In this document: one piece after another, positions 32,911-40,668 of the stretch
Layout: every line of letters starts with the position of its first letter
Numbering within the stretch: the first letter of the stretch is position 1
NCBI RefSeq assembly: GCF_001613325.1
Contig: NZ_BDCD01000006.1
Location: 1-64,000, forward strand
DNA length: 64,000 nucleotides
Source of the DNA: Nocardia yamanashiensis NBRC 100130
GTDB lineage: Bacteria; Actinomycetota; Actinomycetes; Mycobacteriales; Mycobacteriaceae
Direction: 5' to 3'
Made by a program: the position numbers and the translations under genes
The notes under the pieces: model-generated
Database searches by the model: none
Told to the model about the DNA's origin: nothing
The model's input: the letters and a program-made list of their open reading frames with translations, nothing else

Positions 32911-35034
32911 GTGCATACACCTCCACGATCAGCACCACCGGAATCCGGGCGCGCCGGCGCGCTGGGCGTCGCCCGCACCCGCCTGGAGGGCCCGGGCAAG
33001 GTCACCGGTGAAATCCGTTACGCCGCCGATGAACCGGTCGAGAATCTGGCCTTCGGGTACCTGGTGACCTCCCCGGTGACGCGCGGGCGCATCGGTCATA
33101 TCGCCGCCGACGCGGTGCGGGATATGCCGGGCGTCCTCGAGGTCATCGACCACACCAACGCGCCGCGCCTGAACCCGGCGGCGGGCTCGTTCTTCGGCCC
33201 GGACGGGAACCTGCAACTGCTGCAATCGCCCGAGATCCCTTACGCGGGTTGGCCGGTGGCGCTCGTCGTCGCGGAAACCTGGGAGCAGGCCCGGCACGCG
33301 GCGGCGGCCCTGCCGGTCGAGTACGAGTCCGGCGCCCACGATATCGCCTTCTCCGCCGACCACCCCGCCGCCCGCCCGGCCCTGGACCTGTTCGGTCCCG
33401 AAGCGGCCCTCGGCGACCTCGAGACCGAATTCGACGCCTCCGCCGTGCTGATCGACGAACGGTACCGGACGCCCGAAGAGTATTGCAGCGCAATGGAACC
33501 GCACTGCGCCACGGCGTGGTGGGACGGCGCGGATCTGCACGCCGTCGACACCAATCAGGGTCCGTGGATCGTGGCCGGTGCGCTGTCGGCACTGTTCGAA
33601 CTGGAGCCGAGCCGGGTACACATCCGCGCCGAACACGTGGGCGGGGGCTTCGGATCCAAGGGGCTGTGCGGACCACAGCTGATCCTGGCGGTGATGGCCA
33701 CGACGCGGACCGGGCGACCGGTGCGGGTCGCCTTGAGCCGCAACGACGTATTCCTCATCACCACCATGCGCCCGCCGACCGACCAGCGCGTGCGCATCGG
33801 CGCGGATCCCGACGGGCGCTTCCGTGCCCTGCATCACGAGGCGGCGTTCGCGATCTCACCGCTCGTGGAGTACATCGAGGGCTGTACCGAACTCACCAAA
33901 ACCCTCTACGCCGCCCGCGCCATCCACACCGGCCTGACGGCGGTGCCCGTCGACACCGTGCCGCCGTACTCCATGCGCGCCCCCGGCACGGCCCCCGGCT
34001 CGTTCGCCCTGGAATCGGCCGTCGACGAAGTCGCGGAGCGGCTGGGCCTGGATCCGGTCGAACTGCGGCTGCGCAACGAGCCCGCCGCCGGACCGGTCTC
34101 CGGGCTCCCGTTCAGCAGTCACCAGGTCGGCGCCTGCCTGCGGGAAGGAGCCCGCCGCTTCGGCTGGTCCGCGCGCGATCATCGGCCGCGACGCCGCCGC
34201 GAGGGGCACCTGCTGATCGGAACCGGCATTGCGGCAACCAGTTTCAGTGTCGGAGCGTTCCCCTCGTCCGCGTCGATCACCGCCGAAGCCGACGGCACCT
34301 TCACCGTGAGCATCGGAGCCGCCGATATCGGCACCGGCGCGCGCACCGCGCTCACCGCGGTCGCGGCCGATGCGCTCGGCGTCGATATCGGCCGGATCCG
34401 GCCGATCCGGATCGCCGACAGCGATCTCGGCGCGGCCTGGAGCGCGGGCGGATCCCGCGGCACCACCTCCTGGACGTGGGCCATCACCGAGGCCGCGGCC
34501 CGGTTGCGGGAGGTGATCGCCGAGACACCGCTGCCCGCCACCGCGACGGTCGATACGACGAATCTCCTCGGGGCACTGGCTGATTGCGAACGCCACGCCT
34601 TCAGCGCCGTCTTCGCCGAGGTCACGGTCGACCCCGCGACCGGTGAGGTGCGGGTGCGCAGGCTGCTCGGCATGTTCGCCATCGGCCGGGTCATCAACCC
34701 GTTGCTGGCGCGCAGCCAGGTGGTCGGCGGAATGATCGGCGGACTGTCCATGGCCTTGCACGAGGAAGGCGTCCGCGACCGGGTCACGGGCCGGTTGATG
34801 AACGCGGATTTCGCCGGCTACCACATCGCCGCCCACGCCGACGTGCCCGAGATCGAAGCCGATTTCGTGCCGGACCACGAGCCCGGAATTCCGTTGGGCG
34901 TCAAAGGCGCCGGCGAGATCGGCAATGTCGGGACCGCCGCGGCGATCGCCAATGCGGTCTGGCACGCGACCGGGGTCCGCCAGCGCACCCTGCCGTTGCG
35001 GCTCGACCGGCTGTTGGAAGCGCCGGTCGGATGA
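32911..35034 (+). CDS. Molybdenum hydroxylase large (Moco) subunit (PaoC/YagR-like)
   Basis: A 707-residue molybdopterin-binding catalytic subunit. Family marks are GGGFGSKG (Moco contact), MRAPGTAPGSFALE, and the catalytic Glu in GVKGAGEIGNVG near the C terminus. It probably oxidises an aromatic or aliphatic aldehyde or an N-heterocycle; the nearest known type is the PaoABC/YagTSR aldehyde oxidase. The GTG start has GAAGAAGGA upstream. It overlaps the XdhC gene by four bases. The actual substrate cannot be read from sequence. Confidence 0.93.
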   Translation: MHTPPRSAPPESGRAGALGVARTRLEGPGKVTGEIRYAADEPVENLAFGYLVTSPVTRGRIGHIAADAVRDMPGVLEVIDHTNAPRLNPAAGSFFGPDGNLQLLQSPEIPYAGWPVALVVAETWEQARHAAAALPVEYESGAHDIAFSADHPAARPALDLFGPEAALGDLETEFDASAVLIDERYRTPEEYCSAMEPHCATAWWDGADLHAVDTNQGPWIVAGALSALFELEPSRVHIRAEHVGGGFGSKGLCGPQLILAVMATTRTGRPVRVALSRNDVFLITTMRPPTDQRVRIGADPDGRFRALHHEAAFAISPLVEYIEGCTELTKTLYAARAIHTGLTAVPVDTVPPYSMRAPGTAPGSFALESAVDEVAERLGLDPVELRLRNEPAAGPVSGLPFSSHQVGACLREGARRFGWSARDHRPRRRREGHLLIGTGIAATSFSVGAFPSSASITAEADGTFTVSIGAADIGTGARTALTAVAADALGVDIGRIRPIRIADSDLGAAWSAGGSRGTTSWTWAITEAAARLREVIAETPLPATATVDTTNLLGALADCERHAFSAVFAEVTVDPATGEVRVRRLLGMFAIGRVINPLLARSQVVGGMIGGLSMALHEEGVRDRVTGRLMNADFAGYHIAAHADVPEIEADFVPDHEPGIPLGVKGAGEIGNVGTAAAIANAVWHATGVRQRTLPLRLDRLLEAPVG

Positions 35035-36050
35035 ACACGAACACGCCGCGGGTGCTCGGCCCGCGCATGCTGGGCGAGGTCTGGCCGTTCGTGGACGACC
35101 ACCACCGGGCGGGCCGGGCCGTCGCCTTGGCCCGCCTCGTCGGACGTGACGGTCCCGGAGCCCGGCCGTTGGGCGCCACGATGGCGGTGGCCGCCGACGG
35201 CAGCTGGCGCGGCTCGGTGTCGGGCGGCTGCATCGAGGGCATCGTGCTCGACGCGGCTCGCGAAGTGCTCGACACCGGACGCGGGCGCATGCTCACCCTG
35301 GTGCCGGGCGACCAGCTGCTGCCGTGGGAAACCGGCCCGGCCTGTGCCGGGGAACTGCGGGTGCTCGTCACCGCGGCGCCACCGGATCCGGTGCACGCCG
35401 CGATCACCGCCGCGCTGGCGCACGACACCGCACTGACCGTCAGCCTGGGGCTACTGCCTCCGTATACCTGGTGCGCCACAACGGATCCGGACCCGGCGGC
35501 CGCGGCGGGCCCGGCGCTGATCGAGGTGATCTCGGGCCGGCGCCGGCTCGTCCTCGCGGGCGCCACCGACCTGGCCGCAGCCATCGCCGAATTCGCCGCG
35601 GCCATGCAGTTCGCGGTCGTCATCGTGGATCCGCGCGGCAGGCATCTGGAGTCGGGAGCCTTCCCCGCTTCCGCGACGCTGGTGCGCGGATGGCCGGCCG
35701 AATGGCTGACCGCCCATCCGCTGCGCCCGTACGATGCACTCATCGCGCTGAGCCATGACCCGCGCATCGACGACAGCGCCTTGCGCACGGCTCTCGCGGG
35801 GCAGGCGGAATTCGTTGCCGCGCTGGGCAGCAGAGCCACGCACGCGGACCGGCTGCGGCGGCTCGCCGCGACCGCCGGTCTGGATCGACTGACGGGGCCG
35901 GTCGGCCTCGATCTGGGAGGGAGCACCGTTGCCGAAACCGCACTGTCCATCCTCGGAGAACTCGTCGCCAGCGGCAACGGCCGTTCCGGCGGCCCGCTCC
36001 GGAACGGCACCCGATCGATCCATCCCCGCCCCGACCTCGCCTCCGCCTGA
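35031..36050 (+). CDS. XdhC family molybdenum cofactor chaperone
   Basis: A 339-residue XdhC/CoxI-type protein, which binds sulfurated molybdenum cofactor and inserts it in the large subunit. An N-terminal XdhC domain (GATMAVAADGSWRGSVSGGCIEG) is followed by a C-terminal Rossmann-like domain with FVAALGSRATHADRL. The ATG overlaps the preceding stop, so it is the fourth gene of the operon. Cys62-like SGGC is typical. The fit of domain order and neighbours makes this call firm. Confidence 0.92.
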   Translation: MNTNTPRVLGPRMLGEVWPFVDDHHRAGRAVALARLVGRDGPGARPLGATMAVAADGSWRGSVSGGCIEGIVLDAAREVLDTGRGRMLTLVPGDQLLPWETGPACAGELRVLVTAAPPDPVHAAITAALAHDTALTVSLGLLPPYTWCATTDPDPAAAAGPALIEVISGRRRLVLAGATDLAAAIAEFAAAMQFAVVIVDPRGRHLESGAFPASATLVRGWPAEWLTAHPLRPYDALIALSHDPRIDDSALRTALAGQAEFVAALGSRATHADRLRRLAATAGLDRLTGPVGLDLGGSTVAETALSILGELVASGNGRSGGPLRNGTRSIHPRPDLASA

Positions 36051-36141
36051 AGGGCACCGTCCGCACGAGCGCCGATGTGCCGCGGATTGCGCTGCCGGGG
36101 CGCGGAATCGGGCGGCGAGCCTCGACGAGCTGTGCGACATC

Positions 36142-37011
36142 ATGGACCGTCACGCCCGCCCGGATCTGACGACCGCCATCGACGCGGTCAGGATTTTCAA
36201 GGCCGTCGCGCCCCAACCGCCCAGAACGGTGACCTATGGCCGGGTCTTCGCGCTGGTCGGGCAGGGCACCAAACGATTCGCCCTCGGCGAGCGCATGTAC
36301 GAGCATCGCGCCGGGCAGTATCTCATTGCCTCGCTGGACCTTCCGGTGGTCAGCCACTTCATCGAGGCCGCACCCGGCCGTCCGGGGCTCGGGGTCGGCA
36401 TCGATATCGAGCCCGCCGAGATCGTCGAACTGCTCGTCCGCGCAGCGGCCGGCCTGCCCGAGATCGCCACGCTCACCCCGCCCGGGCTGGCGGTCAGCGA
36501 CGCCGACGACGAGCTGATCGACGCCGTCTTGCGCCTGCTGCGACTGCTGGACCGGCCGGGCGATATCGCGATCCTCGCCCCGCTGATCAAACGCGAGATC
36601 CTGTGGCGGCTCATCACCGGCGAACAAGCCGCGATGCTTCGCCAATTCGGTACGCCCGAAAGCAATCTCAATCGCATCGCCACCGCTATCCATTGGATCA
36701 GAGCGCATTACCAGCTGCCGTTCCGCGTCGAGGATCTCGCCGCCCGGGTGGCCATGAGCGCTTCGGCCTTCCACCGCAGTTTCCATGCCGTCACCACGAT
36801 GAGCCCGGTCCAGTTCCAGAAGCGAATTCGGCTATACGAGGCGCGCCTGCTGCTCATCGCCAATCCCAGCGACGTCACCGGCATAGGCCGAAAAGTCGGC
36901 TACGCCAGCCCCTCTCAGTTCACCCGGGAGTACCGGCGTCAATACGGTGCTCCGCCAAGCCATGACGCCCGGGAATTCCAGTCCGCCTCGGTGGCCCGGA
37001 CCGGGACCTGA
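36142..37011 (+). CDS. AraC family transcriptional regulator
   Basis: A 289-residue AraC-type activator. The N-terminal AraC_N cupin-like domain (GQGTKRFALGERMYEHRAG and SLDLPVVSHF) is followed by two helix-turn-helix motifs at the C terminus (LAARVAMSASAFHRSFHAV and IGRKVGYASPSQFTREYRR). The ATG is used; the family-like residues SLDELCD just upstream have no start codon in frame, so a rare start or a small 5' loss is possible. It follows the molybdenum hydroxylase genes by about 90 bases in the same direction and may respond to their substrate, often an aldehyde or aromatic compound. Confidence 0.9.
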   Translation: MDRHARPDLTTAIDAVRIFKAVAPQPPRTVTYGRVFALVGQGTKRFALGERMYEHRAGQYLIASLDLPVVSHFIEAAPGRPGLGVGIDIEPAEIVELLVRAAAGLPEIATLTPPGLAVSDADDELIDAVLRLLRLLDRPGDIAILAPLIKREILWRLITGEQAAMLRQFGTPESNLNRIATAIHWIRAHYQLPFRVEDLAARVAMSASAFHRSFHAVTTMSPVQFQKRIRLYEARLLLIANPSDVTGIGRKVGYASPSQFTREYRRQYGAPPSHDAREFQSASVARTGT

Positions 37012-37266
37012 GGATCGCGGCACGGCTACCTGGACATGGGTGACCGGTTGCCGTAGCGTGAGGTCAGGTGCCCGATCCGGGCAGCTGTGTGCGGTTCGAT
37101 GTTCAGACGACCGCCTTCCACCAGGTATCGCTCAGACGTTTTCGACTCGGGAATTCCGGCATCGATCCAGCTGTCGACCCCTTTCAGCAGTTCCAGGAAA
37201 GGCACGTTTGAGGTCGCGGCAACACGCACGCCGACGCGATTCCGAATACGCACGGAGGCTCGCGAA

Positions 37267-37719
37267 GTGAATTCCGATGAGCCCGACGATCGTGCGGCGG
37301 ATCCGCGGCCGCTGCGTGCGCGGATCAATACCACCCCGCCGCATACCGGATGGTTCGATGGCGCTTGGTGGCCTTACGGGCGGAATCTCACCGCCGAATT
37401 GCCCGCGCTGCTGGCGAATCTGACGACTCTGATCGGCACGGTCCATCGCGTGGCCTATCACCCCGCGGACTGGGACCCCGCGCCGAACGAGTTCGAAACC
37501 GGCGGCACCTGGGTGCGGCTGGACGGCTTCGACCGCAAACCGACCCGGACCCTCGACATCCTCGGGATCGCCGGCGCCAGAATCGGTTTGGTGGTCGTCC
37601 CACCGCACACCACGCCCGAGATCGCTCACGCCGCCTTGGAGACGGCAGCGACCCTCGGCGACACATCCAAGATCGAGCAACTGCTCCGACCTCAGGCCGA
37701 CGGCACCGACACCGTCTGA
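37267..37719 (+). CDS. DUF5994 family protein
   Basis: A 150-residue cytosolic protein of the DUF5994 family, recognised by the segment DGAWWPYGRNLTAELPAL, by RVAYHPADWD and by the later ILGIAGARIGLVVVPP. Function unknown; the family is common in mycobacteria and Nocardia. The GTG start has CGGAGG nine bases upstream. The stretch between the AraC gene and this gene (about 250 bases) has only shadow frames. The ORF after it on the plus strand is too weak to call. Confidence 0.8.
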   Translation: MNSDEPDDRAADPRPLRARINTTPPHTGWFDGAWWPYGRNLTAELPALLANLTTLIGTVHRVAYHPADWDPAPNEFETGGTWVRLDGFDRKPTRTLDILGIAGARIGLVVVPPHTTPEIAHAALETAATLGDTSKIEQLLRPQADGTDTV

Positions 37720-37949
37720 CCGAATCAGCCCGAACATCCGGGCTCACCAATCGACAATCTGGAGAACACCCTTGAGTCAGCCACAATGCGCCGGGCCCCG
37801 ACTGTTCAGTCACCAAGACCCCGTCGTCGATAGTTCCCACGTCGCCGCACCCATCGCCCACCGACCGACCTTCTCCGCTGTGCCCACACCGCAAGAGAAC
37901 TCGAACGGCGGCACGTTCGATCCCCATCCCGCCGCCGGCCCGCCGGGAC

Positions 37950-38315
37950 TCAGCGCGGCTGATCGGGTGATTCGTGCGCGTCGAGGGCGTGCTGCAGGGT
38001 GGCGTTGAGGGCTTGAGCCTCGGCGAGCTGGTCTTCCAGAATCACGATCCGGCACGCCCCGTCCAGGGAATTACCGGCGTCGATTAGCTCACGCACCCGC
38101 GCGGCGATGCGCAGCTGATAGCGCGAGTAGCGGCGATGACCGCCTTCGGAACGCTGCGGGGTCAGCAGTCGAGCATTGTCGAGCGACCGCAGGAATGCCT
38201 GGGTGACGCCGAGGATCTCCGCCGCCCGGCCCATGCTGTAGGCGGGGAAGTCCTCGTCGTCGAGTCTGTCCACCCCGGCGGTGGCGGGGGTGGGGTTCGT
38301 ATCCGGTTGCTGCAC
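37950..38315 (-). CDS. MerR family transcriptional regulator (HspR-like position)
   Basis: A 121-residue MerR-type protein. The DNA-binding part (about residues 24-92) has SMGRAAEILGVTQAFLRSLD, then LLTPQRSEGGHRRYSRYQL, the wing typical of MerR/HspR proteins, followed by a short coiled-coil tail. There are no Cys metal ligands, so a metal sensor is unlikely. It diverges from an hsp20 remnant across a gap with a perfect palindrome, and MerR regulators of this type commonly accompany hsp20 genes in actinobacteria. The start is GTG with AGAGG upstream. It is probably the hsp20 regulator. Confidence 0.88.
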   Translation of the reverse strand: MQQPDTNPTPATAGVDRLDDEDFPAYSMGRAAEILGVTQAFLRSLDNARLLTPQRSEGGHRRYSRYQLRIAARVRELIDAGNSLDGACRIVILEDQLAEAQALNATLQHALDAHESPDQPR

Positions 38316-38346
38316 AACACCTCTCAGGGGAATTTGAAACGACGGG

Positions 38347-38374
38347 AGGCCCCGGCGCGGGTGCGCCGGGGCCT
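38347..38374. repeat. Strong 12-bp hairpin, terminator-like
   Basis: AGGCCCCGGCGC and GCGCCGGGGCCT form a perfect stem with the loop GGGT. It lies just upstream of the minus-strand MerR start, with no gene ending here, so it is not an obvious terminator. It may shape the MerR 5' leader or end an unseen RNA. Confidence 0.6.
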
Positions 38375-38537
38375 GGACACTACGTATACGAAAGGGTCGA
38401 ACTGTTCACCGGCCTCCATGGGCCGATGGCGTACACCGTGCCCGGGGAGGCGCGGGTCGCGAAGCAGGGTCTCGGCTAATCAGTAGCACCACCTCCAATT
38501 CGTAGCGATCTTGTTCGTGAGTCTGGTCGTCGCCGTG

Positions 38538-38610
38538 CCTCGCCCCTGCCGGCGGCGGTCGGGCAGCCGGAAGGCCAGCCGGATTCTCGCCTGCCCCGGC
38601 AGGGGCGAGG
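38538..38610. repeat. Long inverted repeat, possible structured RNA
   Basis: CCTCGCCCCTGCCGG and its exact complement (15 bp) enclose 43 bases that can themselves pair (CCGGAAGG...CCGG-type and GGCAGCC segments). The whole can fold into an extended cruciform or stem-loop. No gene borders it. It could be a small RNA, a palindromic mobile relic or a terminator. Confidence 0.6.
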
Positions 38611-38828
38611 GGTACCGCATACCAGGTAGTTCACCTACCCAGTCCTTCGATCTCTCACTTCAACGACAGTGAAATTACACAACCGCCAAACGAATGTCTA
38701 TAGCCTCCACTACAGATTTTCGGAGTGCTGCATCGTTGGATCGGCGTCAGACCAGACTGCTTCGCCTACCACCCCAGAGAAGGCGCCGACAAGCGACACT
38801 TGCACATCCCTATGTCGAGTGCTAAAAC

Positions 38829-38854
38829 TTATCTATGTCAGATGACATAGATAA
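38829..38854. promoter_or_regulatory. Perfect palindrome, candidate MerR/HspR operator
   Basis: TTATCTATGTC-AGAT-GACATAGATAA is an exact 11-bp inverted repeat with a four-base centre, 48 bases before the hsp20 remnant ATG. Its size and place fit a dimeric MerR-type operator overlapping the promoter. It differs from the known HspR (HAIR) consensus CTTGAGT-N7-ACTCAAG. Confidence 0.7.
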
Positions 38855-38901
38855 TCTGATCTTCCTTCGACAGTGAATGGTGTTGGTTGGAGGTGACGAC
38901 C

Positions 38902-39033
38902 ATGCTGATGCGCACCGATCCCTTCCGTGAACTGGATCGCCTGACCCAAGCCGTGTTCGGCACCCCGGCGCGGCCGGCCGCGATGCCGATGGAGATCACC
39001 CGCGCCGAGGAGCGTCAGGCCATCAACGCCTGA
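38902..39033 (+). pseudogene. Internally deleted Hsp20/alpha-crystallin gene
   Basis: The 43-codon frame begins [16 protein letters not shown] and continues to PAAMPM, which is the usual N terminus of actinobacterial Hsp20 chaperones, then jumps directly to [13 protein letters not shown], which resembles the usual C terminus after the KPR motif. The whole alpha-crystallin domain (about 90 residues) is absent without loss of frame. The promoter palindrome and a GGAGG ribosome site eight bases upstream are intact, so it may still be expressed as a small peptide. An in-frame deletion by recombination is the simplest explanation. Confidence 0.78.
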
Positions 39034-39058
39034 CATCTGCGCCGAGGGGGTTCCGATC

Positions 39059-39553
39059 ATGGTGGCGGAGACCGGCACACGCACCGAGTCGCTCTGGTGG
39101 CTCGACGAACGGCTGCTCGCGCTCGATCCCGACGTCGAGGAGTTGTTCACCGAGGTCGAGGATGTTCTGCGGGCCGCGGTGTGCCGACCGCCCGGCCCAC
39201 GACCGGCTCCGGCGCCCCGGCCCTTGCGATATCGGCCTCTCGTTGAGAAGCCGGCACGCGGTCCGGGTGGCCGGATTCCCGTGGCGGACGGCCGCGGTGG
39301 CCGTGACCCGCCCCGGCTCACGGTATCGATCCGAAGGAATACACAGTCAGGAGGTGATGCCCGTTCCAGCACGAGTGCAGTCTCCGGTTGGCGTGCGCGC
39401 CAAGGAGTCTCGGCCCTGAACCCGCACTTTCGAGCACCTGCAACCCTTGCCGGAACACACTCCGGCGGTCGGTGCACCGCCTGTCGGCAGGCAACACATG
39501 TGGGCCCGAGTACACCCCTCGCGCACGCCCCCTGCGGCGCCGTGGCTCAGTGA
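39059..39553 (+). CDS. Hypothetical protein downstream of hsp20 remnant
   Basis: A 164-residue ORF. The first 45 residues are protein-like and acidic (SLWWLDERLLALDPDVEELFTEVEDVLRA, cut here to its core WWLDERLLALDPDVEEL), and then composition changes to proline- and arginine-rich text, so a frameshift near residue 55 is likely. GAGGGGG lies nine bases before the ATG. It starts 25 bases after the hsp20 remnant and is probably its operon partner. No domain is recognised, and the C-terminal half should not be trusted. Confidence 0.55.
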   Translation: MVAETGTRTESLWWLDERLLALDPDVEELFTEVEDVLRAAVCRPPGPRPAPAPRPLRYRPLVEKPARGPGGRIPVADGRGGRDPPRLTVSIRRNTQSGGDARSSTSAVSGWRARQGVSALNPHFRAPATLAGTHSGGRCTACRQATHVGPSTPLAHAPCGAVAQ

Positions 39554-39563
39554 AAGCGAGTCG

Positions 39564-40352
39564 CTACGGCAGGATCGAATCGACGTAACCGCCGTCGACG
39601 CGCAGCGCGCCCCCGGTGGTCGCCGAGGCGAACGGGGAGCTGAGGTAGACGACCATATTGGCGATCTCGTCCGGTTCGATGAGCCGTTGGATCAATGATT
39701 GCGGGCGATGCAGGCGCATGAACTCGCGCTGCGCCTGATCCCATGGCAGCGCGCGGTCCACCAGTTGATAGACGAAGTCCTCCACCCCGGCGGTGTGGGT
39801 CGGCCCGGCGATCACGGCATTGACCGTGACTCCCGTTCCGGCGGCGTCTTTGGCGAAACCGCGTGAGAGCGCCAGCAGCGCGGTCTTGGATACCCCGTAG
39901 TGGATCATCTCCTCGGGGATGACGATCGCCGAGTCGCTGGCGATCTGCAGAGCGCGACCCCAGCCTCGATCGATCATGCCCGGCAGGTAGGTCCGAATGA
40001 GGCGGGCCGCCGCGAGCACATTGACCTCGAAGTAGGTCCGCCACTGCGCATCGGTGATCTCGCGCGCCGGGACCGCCCCGAAGATACCCAGATTGTTGAC
40101 CAGGATATCCACCTCGGGCAGCTCGCCCACCAGCTGATCGACGCCCTTGGCGGTCGCGACATCGGCGGCCACCCCGAGCACTTCCCCACCCGCCGAACGC
40201 AATTCGGCGACCACGGCATCCACCCGGTCGGCGGTGCGCCCATTCACCGCCACCCGCGCGCCGCTGCGGGCCAGCCCTGCCGCGATGGCCAGCCCGATGC
40301 CCTGCGTAGAGCCGGTGACCAACGCGGTCTTCCCACTCAGATCGATGTTCAC
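39564..40352 (-). CDS. Short-chain dehydrogenase/reductase (classical SDR)
   Basis: A 262-residue classical SDR, NAD(P)-dependent. It shows the TGSTQGIG nucleotide loop, NNLG, the catalytic Ser in IASDSA, and Y-x-x-x-K in YGVSK. The GTG at VNIDLSG is used because GGAGGA lies nine bases upstream, while the ORF's first GTG abuts that site. The closing GGALRVDGGYVDS is typical of 3-oxoacyl reductase-like SDRs. It stands alone, and an inverted repeat upstream suggests local control. The substrate is unknown. Confidence 0.9.
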   Translation of the reverse strand: MNIDLSGKTALVTGSTQGIGLAIAAGLARSGARVAVNGRTADRVDAVVAELRSAGGEVLGVAADVATAKGVDQLVGELPEVDILVNNLGIFGAVPAREITDAQWRTYFEVNVLAAARLIRTYLPGMIDRGWGRALQIASDSAIVIPEEMIHYGVSKTALLALSRGFAKDAAGTGVTVNAVIAGPTHTAGVEDFVYQLVDRALPWDQAQREFMRLHRPQSLIQRLIEPDEIANMVVYLSSPFASATTGGALRVDGGYVDSILP

Positions 40353-40668
40353 GAGCGACACTCCTCCGTCGGCCTTTCAGCACACGAATCAGAACAAGCA
40401 TCCAAATGTTTGCTGTATGGATGCTAGCGTGAGTGGCGCCAAACTCTCTTCGGAACTCATCGCCATGGCTCTTGATTCGAAGGAGTAATGAGATGCTTGC
40501 AGGATTCGGCCCGGCGGGAGCAATCACTGCGACCACGGTCCCCTCCTTGCGTTCGCCGCACCCTCCGCCTTCGCCCATGAGCAGCGACAACGTGTCGGGG
40601 TAACTACGTCACTCACGGTTCGGCCAGCTAGCGACATCACATGAACCGGCCTCTGGACGGAGCGGACG
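40353..40668. other. Divergent regulatory gap
   Basis: Between the SDR and the EF-hand lipase. It holds one inverted repeat near the SDR, and a 36-codon ORF (40493-40603) with AAGGAG upstream that has no recognisable sequence and is not called. The promoter of the lipase operon should lie in the last 150 bases. Confidence 0.4.
40397..40425. promoter_or_regulatory. Inverted repeat upstream of SDR, candidate operator
   Basis: AGCATCCA and TGGATGCT, exact complements with a 13-base spacer, lie about 50 bases upstream of the minus-strand SDR start. The binding protein is not known; no regulator gene is adjacent. Confidence 0.4.

Larger units (their letters stand above)
38316..38901. other. Non-coding gap with strong secondary structure
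   Basis: About 585 bases between the MerR regulator and the hsp20 remnant. There is no credible ORF. It holds a 12-bp stem (38347-38374), a 15-bp long-range stem (38538-38610) and the perfect palindrome before hsp20. The middle part is AT-richer than the rest of the window and may carry the two divergent promoters. A structured RNA is possible. Confidence 0.55.

Noticed and set aside
37772..38008. TTG-start ORF after DUF5994 with GGAGA upstream
   Set aside because: No recognisable sequence, overlaps the end of the MerR gene on the other strand, and composition is poor.
39357..39419. Twenty-codon ORF after GGAGGTG
   Set aside because: Ribosome site abuts the start codon; lies inside another ORF region and has no family resemblance. 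May be a piece of a frameshifted hsp20-partner gene.
40493..40603. 36-codon ORF with AAGGAG upstream of the EF-hand lipase
   Set aside because: Proline/serine-rich and without likeness to any peptide I know; kept only as a note in the gap entry.
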